From Pontibacterium sp049599735 (GTDB taxonomy: Bacteria > Pseudomonadota > Gammaproteobacteria > Pseudomonadales > Balneatricaceae), in assembly GCA_049599735.1 (NCBI GenBank), contig JBMYOX010000007.1:18798-82797 (forward strand): a stretch of 64,000 nucleotides of DNA, read 5' to 3'. This document shows positions 8,387 to 16,359 of the stretch, in pieces. How positions within the stretch are numbered: position 1 is the stretch's first letter; every line of letters begins with the position of its first letter. The position numbers were made by a program, and so were the translations under genes. The notes beneath the pieces are model-generated. The model searched no databases. It saw only the letters and a list, made by a program, of their open reading frames with translations, and was not told where the DNA came from.

Positions 8387-8872
8387 ATGACGGATTCTCT
8401 TTTGCCTAAGCGCCTGTTACCCCTTTTAAGTATTGGCCTGCTGGCCGTATCACTGATCTTTGCCGTACTCTGGCTGCCTGAACTGTTAAAACCTTCAGCG
8501 GCACAGAACCTGATCCTGACAACGGATAACAACTGCAGCATTAAAGAATCGGCTTGCACCGCCCGCTCAGGCAAGCATTCCGTCACACTCAGGGTTGCAC
8601 CCCGGGAAATAAAAAGTGCCATTCCCCTGGATTTTCAGGTGCAACTTGAAGGCATTGATGCCAGTGCAATCAGTTTAAACCTGGAAGGCAGGGATATGTT
8701 TATGGGAATAAATCAGGTTGCACTTCAGCCAACTCCCAATCAAGAAGGACACTGGCAAGGTGTCAACGAACTGGGGGCCTGCACAACCGGCGAAATGGTC
8801 TGGCGCGCCCGCCTGAATATCCAGACTAAAAAAGATACTTTTGAAGCCCACTTTGACTTTAGTGCCCGATGA
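8387..8872 (+). CDS. membrane-anchored protein coupled to SCO
   Basis: A 161-residue protein with one N-terminal hydrophobic segment (residues ~9-33) and a periplasmic beta-rich domain. The domain carries cysteines in NNCSIKESAC and LGACTTG, and a MFMGINQVALQ segment. Its stop overlaps the start of the SCO gene by 4 nt (ATGA), so the two are translationally coupled. I do not recognise a named family, but proteins of this kind often precede SCO genes. A role in periplasmic copper delivery or protection of cytochrome oxidase assembly is inferred from linkage only. Confidence 0.72.
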   Translation: MTDSLLPKRLLPLLSIGLLAVSLIFAVLWLPELLKPSAAQNLILTTDNNCSIKESACTARSGKHSVTLRVAPREIKSAIPLDFQVQLEGIDASAISLNLEGRDMFMGINQVALQPTPNQEGHWQGVNELGACTTGEMVWRARLNIQTKKDTFEAHFDFSAR

Positions 8873-9483
8873 AAAAATCTAAATTAACGACCCTGCGTGC
8901 CTTATTAATCCTGACTGCCTTTTTGCTGATTGGCATGAGCCTGGCCTTTTATTTTCGCCCCCAGCCTGTTGAGCAGCGCATTGCGCAGGGCGAAGAACTG
9001 GGCGGCGATTTTTATCTGCAAACTGCGGACGGTGATATACGACTGGCCGATTTTGAAGGCAAAGCACTGGTCTTTTACCTGGGTTATACCTCCTGTCCGG
9101 ACGTATGCCCGACAGGACTGGCGATACTTTCACAAGGTTTGTATGGCCTTTCGCCTGAAGAGCAATCTCAGGTTAGTGGTCTCTTTATGAGTGTTGATCC
9201 CGACCGGGATAACCTTGAAAAACTGAAGCAGTATGCCGGCTTTTTCCACCCCAATATTATCGGGGCTACCGGCAGCCGCAAAGAAATTGATCGTGTTGTG
9301 AAACAATATGGTGGTTTTTACCGTATCGGCGAAAAAACTGATTCAGCCTCAGGGTATGCGGTTGATCACTCCTCCCGGTTTTACCTGATCGACCGTCACG
9401 GAAAGCTGTCATCCACGATGATGCATACCAGCCCACCGGAACATTTATCTGCAGCACTGCGGCAGATTTTAAGCCAGGAATAA
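8869..9483 (+). CDS. SCO1/SenC-family copper chaperone
   Basis: Periplasmic thioredoxin-fold protein of 204 residues, anchored by an N-terminal helix (residues ~9-27). The copper-binding CxxxC motif is seen in YTSCPDVCPTGL (residues ~74-85), and the conserved distal histidine in AVDHSSRFYLID (~162-173). The family delivers copper to the CuA centre of cytochrome c oxidase or acts as a thiol reductase. It overlaps the upstream membrane protein by 4 nt. No cytochrome oxidase genes lie in the window, so the client is unknown. Confidence 0.9.
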   Translation: MKKSKLTTLRALLILTAFLLIGMSLAFYFRPQPVEQRIAQGEELGGDFYLQTADGDIRLADFEGKALVFYLGYTSCPDVCPTGLAILSQGLYGLSPEEQSQVSGLFMSVDPDRDNLEKLKQYAGFFHPNIIGATGSRKEIDRVVKQYGGFYRIGEKTDSASGYAVDHSSRFYLIDRHGKLSSTMMHTSPPEHLSAALRQILSQE

Positions 9484-9488
9484 CGAGG

Positions 9489-10025
9489 CTATCTGCCGTC
9501 CAATACAAACTGATCAGGATGCAGGGCGGGCTGTTCATACAGGCTCAACATGCTTTCCACCAGTTGTTTATGGCGATCAGGCAAACCAACTTCCAGATAA
9601 TGTAAAACCCGTGCTTGTACCTTCGCCATAAATGCCGGACTGGCACCTATACCGGCACTCAGGTTATCAGCTGAAAAATTAAACTTCTGACCACAAGCCT
9701 GGGTCATAATCCATTCCAGCGCCTGGGGTGCCACTTCCACTTGTTCAAAAAGTGATTGTTCCTGAACCGTGCGTCCGTCCGGTTTATACCAGTAACCAAA
9801 ATCTTCCAGTTGGCGGCGTGCTTCGCCTGCTACACACCAGTGAGCGATTTCATGTAATGCACTGGCAAAAAAACCATGGGCAAATATCACCCGGTGATGC
9901 GGTGACACGTCATCTGCGGGTAGATAAACAGGCTCGTCTTCACCCCGGACAAGCATCGTATTATGGGATTCTAAAAAAAGTGTATTAAACAGTTTAATCA
10001 GTTGTTCTGCGTTTGCTTCGCTCAT
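9489..10025 (-). CDS. epmC: elongation factor P hydroxylase
   Basis: EpmC (YfcM) hydroxylates the beta-lysyl-lysine of elongation factor P, the last step of EF-P modification that relieves ribosome stalling at polyproline. The 178-residue product follows the family closely: RVIFAHGFFASALHEIAHWC contains the HExxH-type metal site, followed by GYWYKPDGRTVQEQSLFEQVEVAPQALEW (given here as family signature). The ATG at 10023-10025 is chosen because it overlaps the TGA of the upstream lipoprotein gene (ATGA); the longer frame from 10061 lies inside that gene. It converges with the SCO gene, 5 bp apart. Confidence 0.9.
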   Translation of the reverse strand: MSEANAEQLIKLFNTLFLESHNTMLVRGEDEPVYLPADDVSPHHRVIFAHGFFASALHEIAHWCVAGEARRQLEDFGYWYKPDGRTVQEQSLFEQVEVAPQALEWIMTQACGQKFNFSADNLSAGIGASPAFMAKVQARVLHYLEVGLPDRHKQLVESMLSLYEQPALHPDQFVLDGR

Positions 10026-10750
10026 GGTTCCAACGGTTGCCAGATATTCTGTTTTAACCACCAGGTTTTTCCACTCTGGCGATCCATACGTGCGGCAACA
10101 AAGCCTTTAGTATCTTTATCTGCACGCTCAAGTTTCACCTCATAGAGCGAAGCAGATGGACCCGCCTGCTCTTCCAGTGCAATCCAGCGCCCTTCATCAG
10201 CCAGCCAGCTTTCCCCGCTGAAGCGGTTATACCGAATTAAAATCCATTGCCCGGTTTGTGTATAGCAGGACTCAAACTGGTAGTTGCCATCCTGTAACTG
10301 CAAAGCCACATCATTTGCCAGCCGGGCCATCTGATCCAGAAGTAATGAAAATTCCTGCTGAGACGGTTGCGCTTGTGCCGCGCCTTCCGTTGATAACGGC
10401 TTCAGCCCCGTACCTTTTAAATCCTGAACCATCGCATGCAGCTGTACCTGAACTGACTGAAGCTGTTCCAGCTGGATAGCATTTTGTGAGCGTATATTTA
10501 ACAGCTGTTCCTGTACGGCGGTAATACGATTGCCAATAACATCGATTGATTGGGCTACATTTTCAGTTTCAGCCTTATCTTCGGCCTTAGCTTCGACAAC
10601 AGGCGCGACTATTGGCTTCACTCCCGGTTTAGCAGGTGCAATATCTAACTGAGATACCGCCGGTTCGGGCGGCACAGATTGTACCTGAGTCGCGTTGCAG
10701 CCTGATAAAACTAACAACACAAAAATATAACTTACTGATCGCAGTTTCAC
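10022..10750 (-). CDS. coiled-coil lipoprotein upstream of epmC
   Basis: A predicted lipoprotein of 242 residues: a short signal peptide ends in the lipobox LSGC, then come a Pro/Ala-rich linker, a coiled coil (about residues 75-125), and a C-terminal domain with aromatic repeats such as RYNRFSGESWLADEGRW and RQSGKTWWLKQNIWQPL. The GTG start at 10748-10750 is preferred because GGAGG lies 6 nt before it, whereas the ATG at 10762 contains that ribosome binding site within its own codons. The gene overlaps epmC by 4 nt. I do not recognise the family; outer-membrane location follows from the lipobox. Confidence 0.75.
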   Translation of the reverse strand: MKLRSVSYIFVLLVLSGCNATQVQSVPPEPAVSQLDIAPAKPGVKPIVAPVVEAKAEDKAETENVAQSIDVIGNRITAVQEQLLNIRSQNAIQLEQLQSVQVQLHAMVQDLKGTGLKPLSTEGAAQAQPSQQEFSLLLDQMARLANDVALQLQDGNYQFESCYTQTGQWILIRYNRFSGESWLADEGRWIALEEQAGPSASLYEVKLERADKDTKGFVAARMDRQSGKTWWLKQNIWQPLEP

Positions 10751-10792
10751 TACGACCTCCATAAACGGATAAAGAAGCGGTTATTGTAAACA

Positions 10793-10820
10793 AAAAAAGA
10801 GGCTATCAAAGCCTCTTTTT
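10793..10820 (-). terminator. soxB terminator
   Basis: AAAAAGAGGC and GCCTCTTTTT form a perfect 10-bp stem around a 7-nt loop. The symmetric A/T ends allow termination from either side; it follows soxB by 22 bp on the minus strand. Confidence 0.85.
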
Positions 10821-10841
10821 AATAAACGAATAACCTGTAGA

Positions 10842-12614
10842 TTACATTTTAGCGTAAGCCGCAATGCCCGGGTTATCAGCTACGTTTTTCAACACAGGGG
10901 TATTCAGCTTATCAATACGTGCCACTTTTTTGTCACGCAGATAATCGGCCACAACATCCCAGATATCCGGCCCTTCAGAGCGCGCACCCACTGTTGCCCA
11001 ACCGGCAACTTTGTAGCCTTTGTTCATATCGATCTTTTCACCGTTATCCAGCGTCATTTCAGAAATACGCTGACCAACCGGTTTCATCGGATCACACACA
11101 TAATCAAAACCTCCCACACGCACCATATCACCACCCGACTGCAGATAAGGCTCGGGATTAAAGATATTATCGGCCACGTCTTCAAGGATAAGTTTTAACT
11201 CAGCACCTTGCATCTCCCGAGCATAAGTTTCGGGATAAGTCAGACAGGTCTGATCAAGCACATGTTCCATTTTAACCATCTGCCCTTCCAGCACCGTAGT
11301 GCCCCAGCGGAAACCTGGCGACAGAGAAATTTGTGTGTCCAGCTGCTCACAAAGCGCATCACAAATCACCTGATCGAAGGTGCCGTTAAAGTTACCCCGG
11401 CGGAACATCACCTCATCGGCCGTTGCCAACTCTTCATTCATCCAGCTGTTATAAGGTGCACGTATATCGGTAATTAACTTAGCCATGGCAGGGTCTGGAG
11501 TCAGCAATTCCGAGAATACCGGCATTAAGCGATAATTAAAGCCCTGGACTTTTCCTTTGCGGATATCCAGATCCATCACCCCGACAAACTTACCGTTGGA
11601 GCCCACGTTACAAACCAGCGTCTGACCAAGGGCATTCTTCACCGGCGTAGGTTGTGGAATACCGTCATGGGTGTGTCCGCCCAAAATAACATCGATTCCG
11701 GTTACCCGACCCGCCATGGCCAGATCCACATCCATACCATTATGGGAGATCACTATTACCGCATCGGCTTTCTCTTCACTGCGTACATGATCAACCAATT
11801 CCTGCAATTCCCGGTCGAAAATATCAAATGTCCAGTCAGGAATAAAACGTGCCGGGTTGGCAATCTTAGTACGCGGGAAGGCCTGGCCTATTACAGCAAT
11901 TCGGGCACCGCCCATTTCACGCATGCTGTAGGGTTTGAATACACGACCACTGTCTTCGTCGTGAATATACTCATCCGCACCTTCAAACAAGGCATCTTCA
12001 GTAATTAAAACGTTATGGGCCAGAAATTCACCATTAAACGCTTTAATATTATTCAGAATTTCTTCCTGATGGTAAGTAAACTCCCAATGGCCGGTCATGA
12101 TATCCACGCCGAGTTCATTGGTTGCTTTTACCATGTCCATACCCCGGGTTTTATAAGAGGTACCCGAGCCCTGCCAGGTATCACCACCATCCAGCAACAA
12201 GGTATTTTCCTTACCGTAACTCTGACGTAATCGATCTACTAACGTCTTAATATGGGCAAAACCACCCACTTTGCCGTACTTCTGCGCCGCTTCATCAAAA
12301 TTCAGATAAGTAAATGCATGGGCTTCCAGCGAATTCGGAGCAATACCGAAATGATTAAGCAGCTTATCACCTACCAAGTGAGGCGCTTTACCAAACGCCG
12401 ACCCCAGGCCAAGGTTTACATTAGGCTCACGGAAATAAACCGGTAACAACTGAGCATGACAATCGGTCATGTGCAATAAACGCACATTACCGAAGTTAGG
12501 GACTTCATAAAGTTCAGCTGGCTGTTTTTGGGCCGCAAAACCGGCTGTTGGCAACAGGCCTGCTGCTCCCGCCAAACCCATTAACTGGGCAAATTCACGG
12601 CGTGACATAGACAT
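10842..12614 (-). CDS. soxB: thiosulfohydrolase SoxB
   Basis: Periplasmic dimanganese hydrolase that releases sulfate from the S-thiocysteine carried by SoxY. The 590-residue protein has a Tat-type leader (MSRREFAQLMGLAGAAGLLP). Its metallophosphoesterase-type active-site motifs are MTDCHAQ, DGGDTWQGSG, GHWEFTY (SoxB-specific variant of GNHEF), SHNGMDVD and GGHTHD. The C-terminal 5'-nucleotidase-like domain follows. It is the last gene of the sox cluster and is separated from the SoxK-like gene by a hairpin, so its expression may differ from soxXYZA. Confidence 0.96.
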   Translation of the reverse strand: MSMSRREFAQLMGLAGAAGLLPTAGFAAQKQPAELYEVPNFGNVRLLHMTDCHAQLLPVYFREPNVNLGLGSAFGKAPHLVGDKLLNHFGIAPNSLEAHAFTYLNFDEAAQKYGKVGGFAHIKTLVDRLRQSYGKENTLLLDGGDTWQGSGTSYKTRGMDMVKATNELGVDIMTGHWEFTYHQEEILNNIKAFNGEFLAHNVLITEDALFEGADEYIHDEDSGRVFKPYSMREMGGARIAVIGQAFPRTKIANPARFIPDWTFDIFDRELQELVDHVRSEEKADAVIVISHNGMDVDLAMAGRVTGIDVILGGHTHDGIPQPTPVKNALGQTLVCNVGSNGKFVGVMDLDIRKGKVQGFNYRLMPVFSELLTPDPAMAKLITDIRAPYNSWMNEELATADEVMFRRGNFNGTFDQVICDALCEQLDTQISLSPGFRWGTTVLEGQMVKMEHVLDQTCLTYPETYAREMQGAELKLILEDVADNIFNPEPYLQSGGDMVRVGGFDYVCDPMKPVGQRISEMTLDNGEKIDMNKGYKVAGWATVGARSEGPDIWDVVADYLRDKKVARIDKLNTPVLKNVADNPGIAAYAKM

Positions 12615-12646
12615 AAGAATGACCCTCTTAGAGCAATCGAAGAAGA

Positions 12647-12679
12647 AAATACCTACGGCAAGAGATACCGCAGGTATTT
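12647..12679 (-). terminator. hairpin between soxK-like gene and soxB
   Basis: AAATACCTACGG and CCGCAGGTATTT pair over 12 bp with one mismatch around a 9-nt loop. On the minus strand it is followed by TTTTCTTCTTC. It probably causes partial termination, reducing soxB transcripts relative to upstream sox genes. Confidence 0.7.
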
Positions 12680-12692
12680 TTATTTGCAGAGT

Positions 12693-13115
12693 TTACTGAG
12701 GAACCGACAAGTGCCAGTGGTTCTGAGCATAAGCGTGCTGCTGAATACCTATGCGTGCGTGATACTTAGCCTGAGCAGCAAGATTCATCGCCTTTTGGTA
12801 GTCTCCGGCATCTGCGGCTTTTTGCGCGTCCATCAAAATGCCACCGGTTAGCTTCCACTCAAAGCCCAGTGCTGCGACTTCTTTGTTCTTAGCGACCGCT
12901 TTTGCAATCAAATCCAGCGCATTAGCCTGAGTTGCTTTCACTGAGGCCTCAACCTCTTCTTCATGATTGGTGCTGAACTTGCCACCATTCCACTCAAAAG
13001 TATGACCAGGACCGTACATTGCACGGTTCATTTCAAAGACTTCCTGAAAGCTCTCGGCAGAGGCAAATGCAGGAGTCAGTGCCAGAGCGGCAACCATCGT
13101 GATAACTTTTTTCAT
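12693..13115 (-). CDS. SoxXA-binding protein (SoxK-like)
   Basis: A small secreted protein of 140 residues with a Sec signal (MKKVITMVAALALTPAFASA). The mature part is helical and rich in Ala, Lys and His, with motifs ALGFEWKLTGGILMDAQKA and AAQAKYHARIGIQQHAYAQ. Its size, leader and place directly after soxA match the SAXB/SoxK proteins described from green and purple sulfur bacteria, which bind SoxXA and raise its activity. The assignment rests on position plus general resemblance. It begins 15 bp after soxA stops and is the last gene of the soxXYZA unit. Confidence 0.7.
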   Translation of the reverse strand: MKKVITMVAALALTPAFASAESFQEVFEMNRAMYGPGHTFEWNGGKFSTNHEEEVEASVKATQANALDLIAKAVAKNKEVAALGFEWKLTGGILMDAQKAADAGDYQKAMNLAAQAKYHARIGIQQHAYAQNHWHLSVPQ

Positions 13116-13130
13116 AGTGCTATCCTCTCC

Positions 13131-13997
13131 TTATTTACGTGCGCCAGGGCCGTTTACAACCAGACCGTTGTTCATATAAGACTGGAAGTATTCCAGGTTA
13201 CGGAAAGCGGTTGTCTGAACATCGGCAGGTTTAGAACGGGAATCCTTGTGACAGCCTTTATAACGACGGTGTAAAGTTCCCAGTTCACCCCATTTAGAAC
13301 GGAACACCGGAAAGTGTGTCGTATGACCTAACTGAGGACTCGGAAGATCGGCACGGATCCGTATATTGGTACCCTGCACGTGGCAGTTAGCGCAGGACAG
13401 ATTCAGCTGACCTCGTTTGGTATAAAAGAACTTTTTACCATCAAGATAAGCGGCCATCGCCCGTGGATCATCCTGAGGAATCTCAATGTTGATCACTTTA
13501 TCCCGCGAGGTCCAGGCCATATATGCCGAAATCTTAGCAATGGGGCCTTTGCTCCATTTTAATGGTGTTTCACCATTTGCTTCGCGACATTCATTGATTT
13601 CCTGCTCAAGCGTTTTTACAGCGCCTGTAGCTTTATCCCAATAAGGAAAGTTCTGACGAATGCCTATGCCACCATTGTCAAAACAGTCTGCATAACCTTT
13701 ACCGTTCGCGAAGGGCGTATTAAACAGCGTTTCACCTTCTTCAACCGCAAACTCATAAGGAGGAAACTCTTCCAGTTCTTCCCATTGTGCGCGGGAGTCC
13801 GCATCAACGGCATAGATACCGTTAACATAGTCGGCAATTTCTGCCTGCGGAAAACGCGATTTAAAATAGTTCTGTAGTGCCATACGATCAGCTTCAGGAT
13901 TTACTGTTTCCAGATTAAAACCTGAATCCGCAGCCATCGTCACCTGAGTTGTGGCCACTACGCACAAACCCAATGCCAGTTTTCTTATTATTTTCAT
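13131..13997 (-). CDS. soxA: sulfur-oxidation c-type cytochrome SoxA
   Basis: Catalytic subunit of the SoxXA L-cysteine S-thiosulfotransferase, which oxidatively couples thiosulfate to the SoxY cysteine. The 288-residue protein has a Sec signal (residues 1-22), a single haem motif CANCH at 202-206, and the modified active-site/axial-ligand cysteine in RYKGCH at 249. The N-terminal haem site of the di-haem SoxA type is absent; Cys105 and Cys137 stand in that region and may form the disulfide typical of mono-haem SoxA. It lies between soxZ and the SoxK-like gene. Confidence 0.94.
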   Translation of the reverse strand: MKIIRKLALGLCVVATTQVTMAADSGFNLETVNPEADRMALQNYFKSRFPQAEIADYVNGIYAVDADSRAQWEELEEFPPYEFAVEEGETLFNTPFANGKGYADCFDNGGIGIRQNFPYWDKATGAVKTLEQEINECREANGETPLKWSKGPIAKISAYMAWTSRDKVINIEIPQDDPRAMAAYLDGKKFFYTKRGQLNLSCANCHVQGTNIRIRADLPSPQLGHTTHFPVFRSKWGELGTLHRRYKGCHKDSRSKPADVQTTAFRNLEYFQSYMNNGLVVNGPGARK

Positions 13998-14048
13998 AAG
14001 TCATCCCCACAGCTTCAACCGGAAGCAGAATCCGGCCTCAGACCGGAT

Positions 14049-14363
14049 TTACTTGATTTTTGCTTTCTCAGTTGCTGATGTACCGGTATTTTCTGTCCAG
14101 GTCATCACTAGCTCTTCGCCTTTAGCACCGCCTGCAAAGTTGAATGCAATGTAAGGGTTTTTAGATACCGCTGTACCCATATTCGCGACAAACACCACTT
14201 TTCCTGCGTATTCAACTTTAATTTCCTGCAGAAATTTTGCAGGAATCAACTGACCGGTTTTTTTATCTTTGCGCTGACCACTTTCCATGATGTGCTTCGC
14301 CATCATTTTTACTTTAGTCTTGCTACCGGACGCTTTTGCTTTAACTTTGAGAATCTTAGCCAT
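14049..14363 (-). CDS. soxZ: thiosulfate oxidation carrier SoxZ
   Basis: Partner of SoxY in the SoxYZ carrier that holds sulfur intermediates in the periplasm. The 104-residue sequence shows the family signatures HIMESGQRKDKKTGQLIPA and FVANMGTAVSKNPYIAF, ending in an immunoglobulin-like beta sandwich. Like other SoxZ proteins it lacks a signal peptide and is carried across the membrane bound to SoxY. It starts 24 bp after soxY with AGGAAAG upstream. Confidence 0.95.
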   Translation of the reverse strand: MAKILKVKAKASGSKTKVKMMAKHIMESGQRKDKKTGQLIPAKFLQEIKVEYAGKVVFVANMGTAVSKNPYIAFNFAGGAKGEELVMTWTENTGTSATEKAKIK

Positions 14364-14387
14364 CTTTCTTTCCTCGTTTCTGTCCGA

Positions 14388-14849
14388 TTAACCGCCACAA
14401 CCACCGATAGTGACTTTTACTTCTTTAGCCGCGCTGTAAAGCTTACCGTTTGCCTTCACAACCGCTGTCACTTTAGATGTTTTACCCATACGCAGACGGG
14501 TCGAAACATCGGCATCAGTGCCTTCAGGGATAATAAACTCAGCAACCAGCGGATTCGGATTGTTCTCTACGAAGATACTGATCGTTTCAACACCTGCCAT
14601 CTTTGAACGAACAGTCACAGGAACAACCGCACCGTTTTCAGCAATATCCGGTGCCTTCAGTGTTACTTCAGCACTTTCTTCAACACCGGCATCACCCAAC
14701 AGGGCTTTCATTGCCATATCTTGTTTTTCTGCTTTAAAAGCAGACTCAGTCCATGCAGCCATAGCTACACGTGGCATCATTACGCCGGCACCCAGCAATA
14801 CACCACAAGCCGAAATCGCTTTAACGACCGTACGACGATTCATACTCAT
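14388..14849 (-). CDS. soxY: thiosulfate oxidation carrier SoxY
   Basis: Carrier protein whose C-terminal cysteine binds thiosulfate and later sulfur species. The 153-residue product ends in KVTIGGCGG, the swinging-arm motif with the substrate-binding Cys. A twin-arginine leader begins MSMNRRTVVKAI. The ATG at 14847-14849 is preferred because GAGAGG lies 9 nt upstream; longer starts up to 14873 would place that site inside the gene. It sits between soxX and soxZ in the standard soxXYZA order. Confidence 0.95.
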   Translation of the reverse strand: MSMNRRTVVKAISACGVLLGAGVMMPRVAMAAWTESAFKAEKQDMAMKALLGDAGVEESAEVTLKAPDIAENGAVVPVTVRSKMAGVETISIFVENNPNPLVAEFIIPEGTDADVSTRLRMGKTSKVTAVVKANGKLYSAAKEVKVTIGGCGG

Positions 14850-14885
14850 CCTAATATTCCTCTCTTGCATCACCCAAAACGGGCA

Positions 14886-15248
14886 TCAGAACTGATAAAC
14901 GTATTCGACAACAGCGTCGATTTCTTGTTCAGAAATAATCCAGTGCTTACCCAATGGCGGCATAATAGTCAGCGGATTATTTTTGGTTGCATCCCAAATT
15001 TGAGCGCGCAACATGCGCTTATCGGGGAATCGCATTTTCATGCTCAGAAGCGGCGGCCCCTGATTACCCGCCTGGGTTGCATCGGGATCACTGATTGCAT
15101 GACATGAAATGCAATTACCCCGGGATTTATTGAGATACACCGCTTTACCCAGCGCCAACTGATCTGCTTTGGCATCAGCTACAGCGGGAACCGCCGTAAA
15201 CATGGCCAACAGACCTGCAGCACATATAGAGGTGGTCAGCTTACGCAT
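14886..15248 (-). CDS. soxX: sulfur-oxidation c-type cytochrome SoxX
   Basis: Electron-accepting subunit of SoxXA. The product is a 120-residue mono-haem cytochrome c with a Sec signal ending near VPAVADA, the haem motif CISCH (residues ~46-50), and the distal Met in IMPPLGKH. GGAGGAGT precedes the start. It is the first gene of the soxXYZA unit, just after the soxD terminator, so a promoter probably lies in the 15249-15298 gap. Confidence 0.93.
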   Translation of the reverse strand: MRKLTTSICAAGLLAMFTAVPAVADAKADQLALGKAVYLNKSRGNCISCHAISDPDATQAGNQGPPLLSMKMRFPDKRMLRAQIWDATKNNPLTIMPPLGKHWIISEQEIDAVVEYVYQF

Positions 15249-15298
15249 TGTTACTCCTCCGGAACTGTCTTTCTGACAGGATTTATTATTTTTATAAG

Positions 15299-15325
15299 AA
15301 AGGCCCTTATAACAGGGCCTTATTT
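15299..15325 (-). terminator. terminator between soxD and soxX
   Basis: AAGGCCCT / AGGGCCTT form a perfect 8-bp stem with a 6-nt loop; on the minus strand TTCTTATAAAAA follows. It separates soxCD from soxXYZA. Confidence 0.75.
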
Positions 15326-15333
15326 ACTTATGC

Positions 15334-16359
15334 TTACTGACTAGATTCAACCATGTAAGCGACTGCTTGTTCAACCTGTTTATCACTCAGATCAACTCGA
15401 CCACCTTTTGGTGGCATTACACCTGTATCACCACTAAAGCCGTTGATCGCATGTGACAACATAGTTTCCATGCCCTGTTTAATACGAGGCTGCCACGCCT
15501 CTGCATCACCGACTTTAGGCGAACCCGTCAGGCCAGAACCATGACAAACTTTACAAGCACCTTCATAGGTTGCTTTGCCTGCCAGCGCGGTTTCTGACAA
15601 AGTCACAACCCCATGTTCTGAGGTTTCTCCAGAATCACCACGCAATGTAGATTTACGCGCTTTTTCTTTACTGTGTTCCTGCTCCATCTGCGCTTCATGA
15701 GATGCCGCAGGTGCATCAGCACCTTCAATGAAATGCCCAACAGGCGTAATACCTGTCAGTGTGCCGGCGATATTCATTGTTTTAGGATCATCGCAGTCTT
15801 TCATGCAACGGGCATTCTTAACATCAGGACGTGGGTCAACAAAAAATCCATCCCGGTTGGGCATTTCGATTTTTGCCAGATTATCCTGTGTCAGTACAAA
15901 CTCTTCATCAACAATCTCATTCAGATAAAGCACATAAGCGGTGATGTTATACACCTGCTCATCTGAAAGTGACCGTGGGGCTGTGAAGGGCATAGCACGG
16001 CGAATATAATCATAAAGCGTGGACGCATAAGGCCAGTAGGAGCCAACCGTTTTTGTCGGGCGCTCTTCCGTCAGTGTGCCTTCTCCGCCAGCAAGTACCG
16101 GCCAGCGACCTTCACCTTCACCAAAAAGTCCGTGACAGGTTGCACAGAACTGCTCATAAAGGGCTTCACCCTCTTCAACCGTGCCCTGCCCTTTTGGCAA
16201 ACCCATGCCATCAGGGCGAATATCGATATCCCAGCCCGCAATTTCCTCTGTACTGGCCGCAGAACCGATACCATAAGTTTCAGCCTGTGCCGTTCCGCTC
16301 ATTGCCAGCACAGCACCCAGAGTAGTAACCAACAGACTTTTCTTAAGTGATCTGAACAT
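15334..16359 (-). CDS. soxD: SoxD di-haem cytochrome, sulfane dehydrogenase subunit
   Basis: Di-haem cytochrome c that takes electrons from SoxC during oxidation of the SoxY-bound sulfane sulfur. Haem motifs are CATCHG (residues ~72-77) in the first domain and CKVCHG in the second, joined by a charged Glu/His/Lys linker; distal Met candidates lie in RRAMPFTAPR and GVMPPKGGR. The ATG at 16357-16359 is chosen for the upstream CGGAGG and because the product then starts with a clean signal peptide (MFRSLKKSLLVTTLGAVLAM). It overlaps the end of soxC by 17 bp, which implies translational coupling. Confidence 0.92.
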   Translation of the reverse strand: MFRSLKKSLLVTTLGAVLAMSGTAQAETYGIGSAASTEEIAGWDIDIRPDGMGLPKGQGTVEEGEALYEQFCATCHGLFGEGEGRWPVLAGGEGTLTEERPTKTVGSYWPYASTLYDYIRRAMPFTAPRSLSDEQVYNITAYVLYLNEIVDEEFVLTQDNLAKIEMPNRDGFFVDPRPDVKNARCMKDCDDPKTMNIAGTLTGITPVGHFIEGADAPAASHEAQMEQEHSKEKARKSTLRGDSGETSEHGVVTLSETALAGKATYEGACKVCHGSGLTGSPKVGDAEAWQPRIKQGMETMLSHAINGFSGDTGVMPPKGGRVDLSDKQVEQAVAYMVESSQ

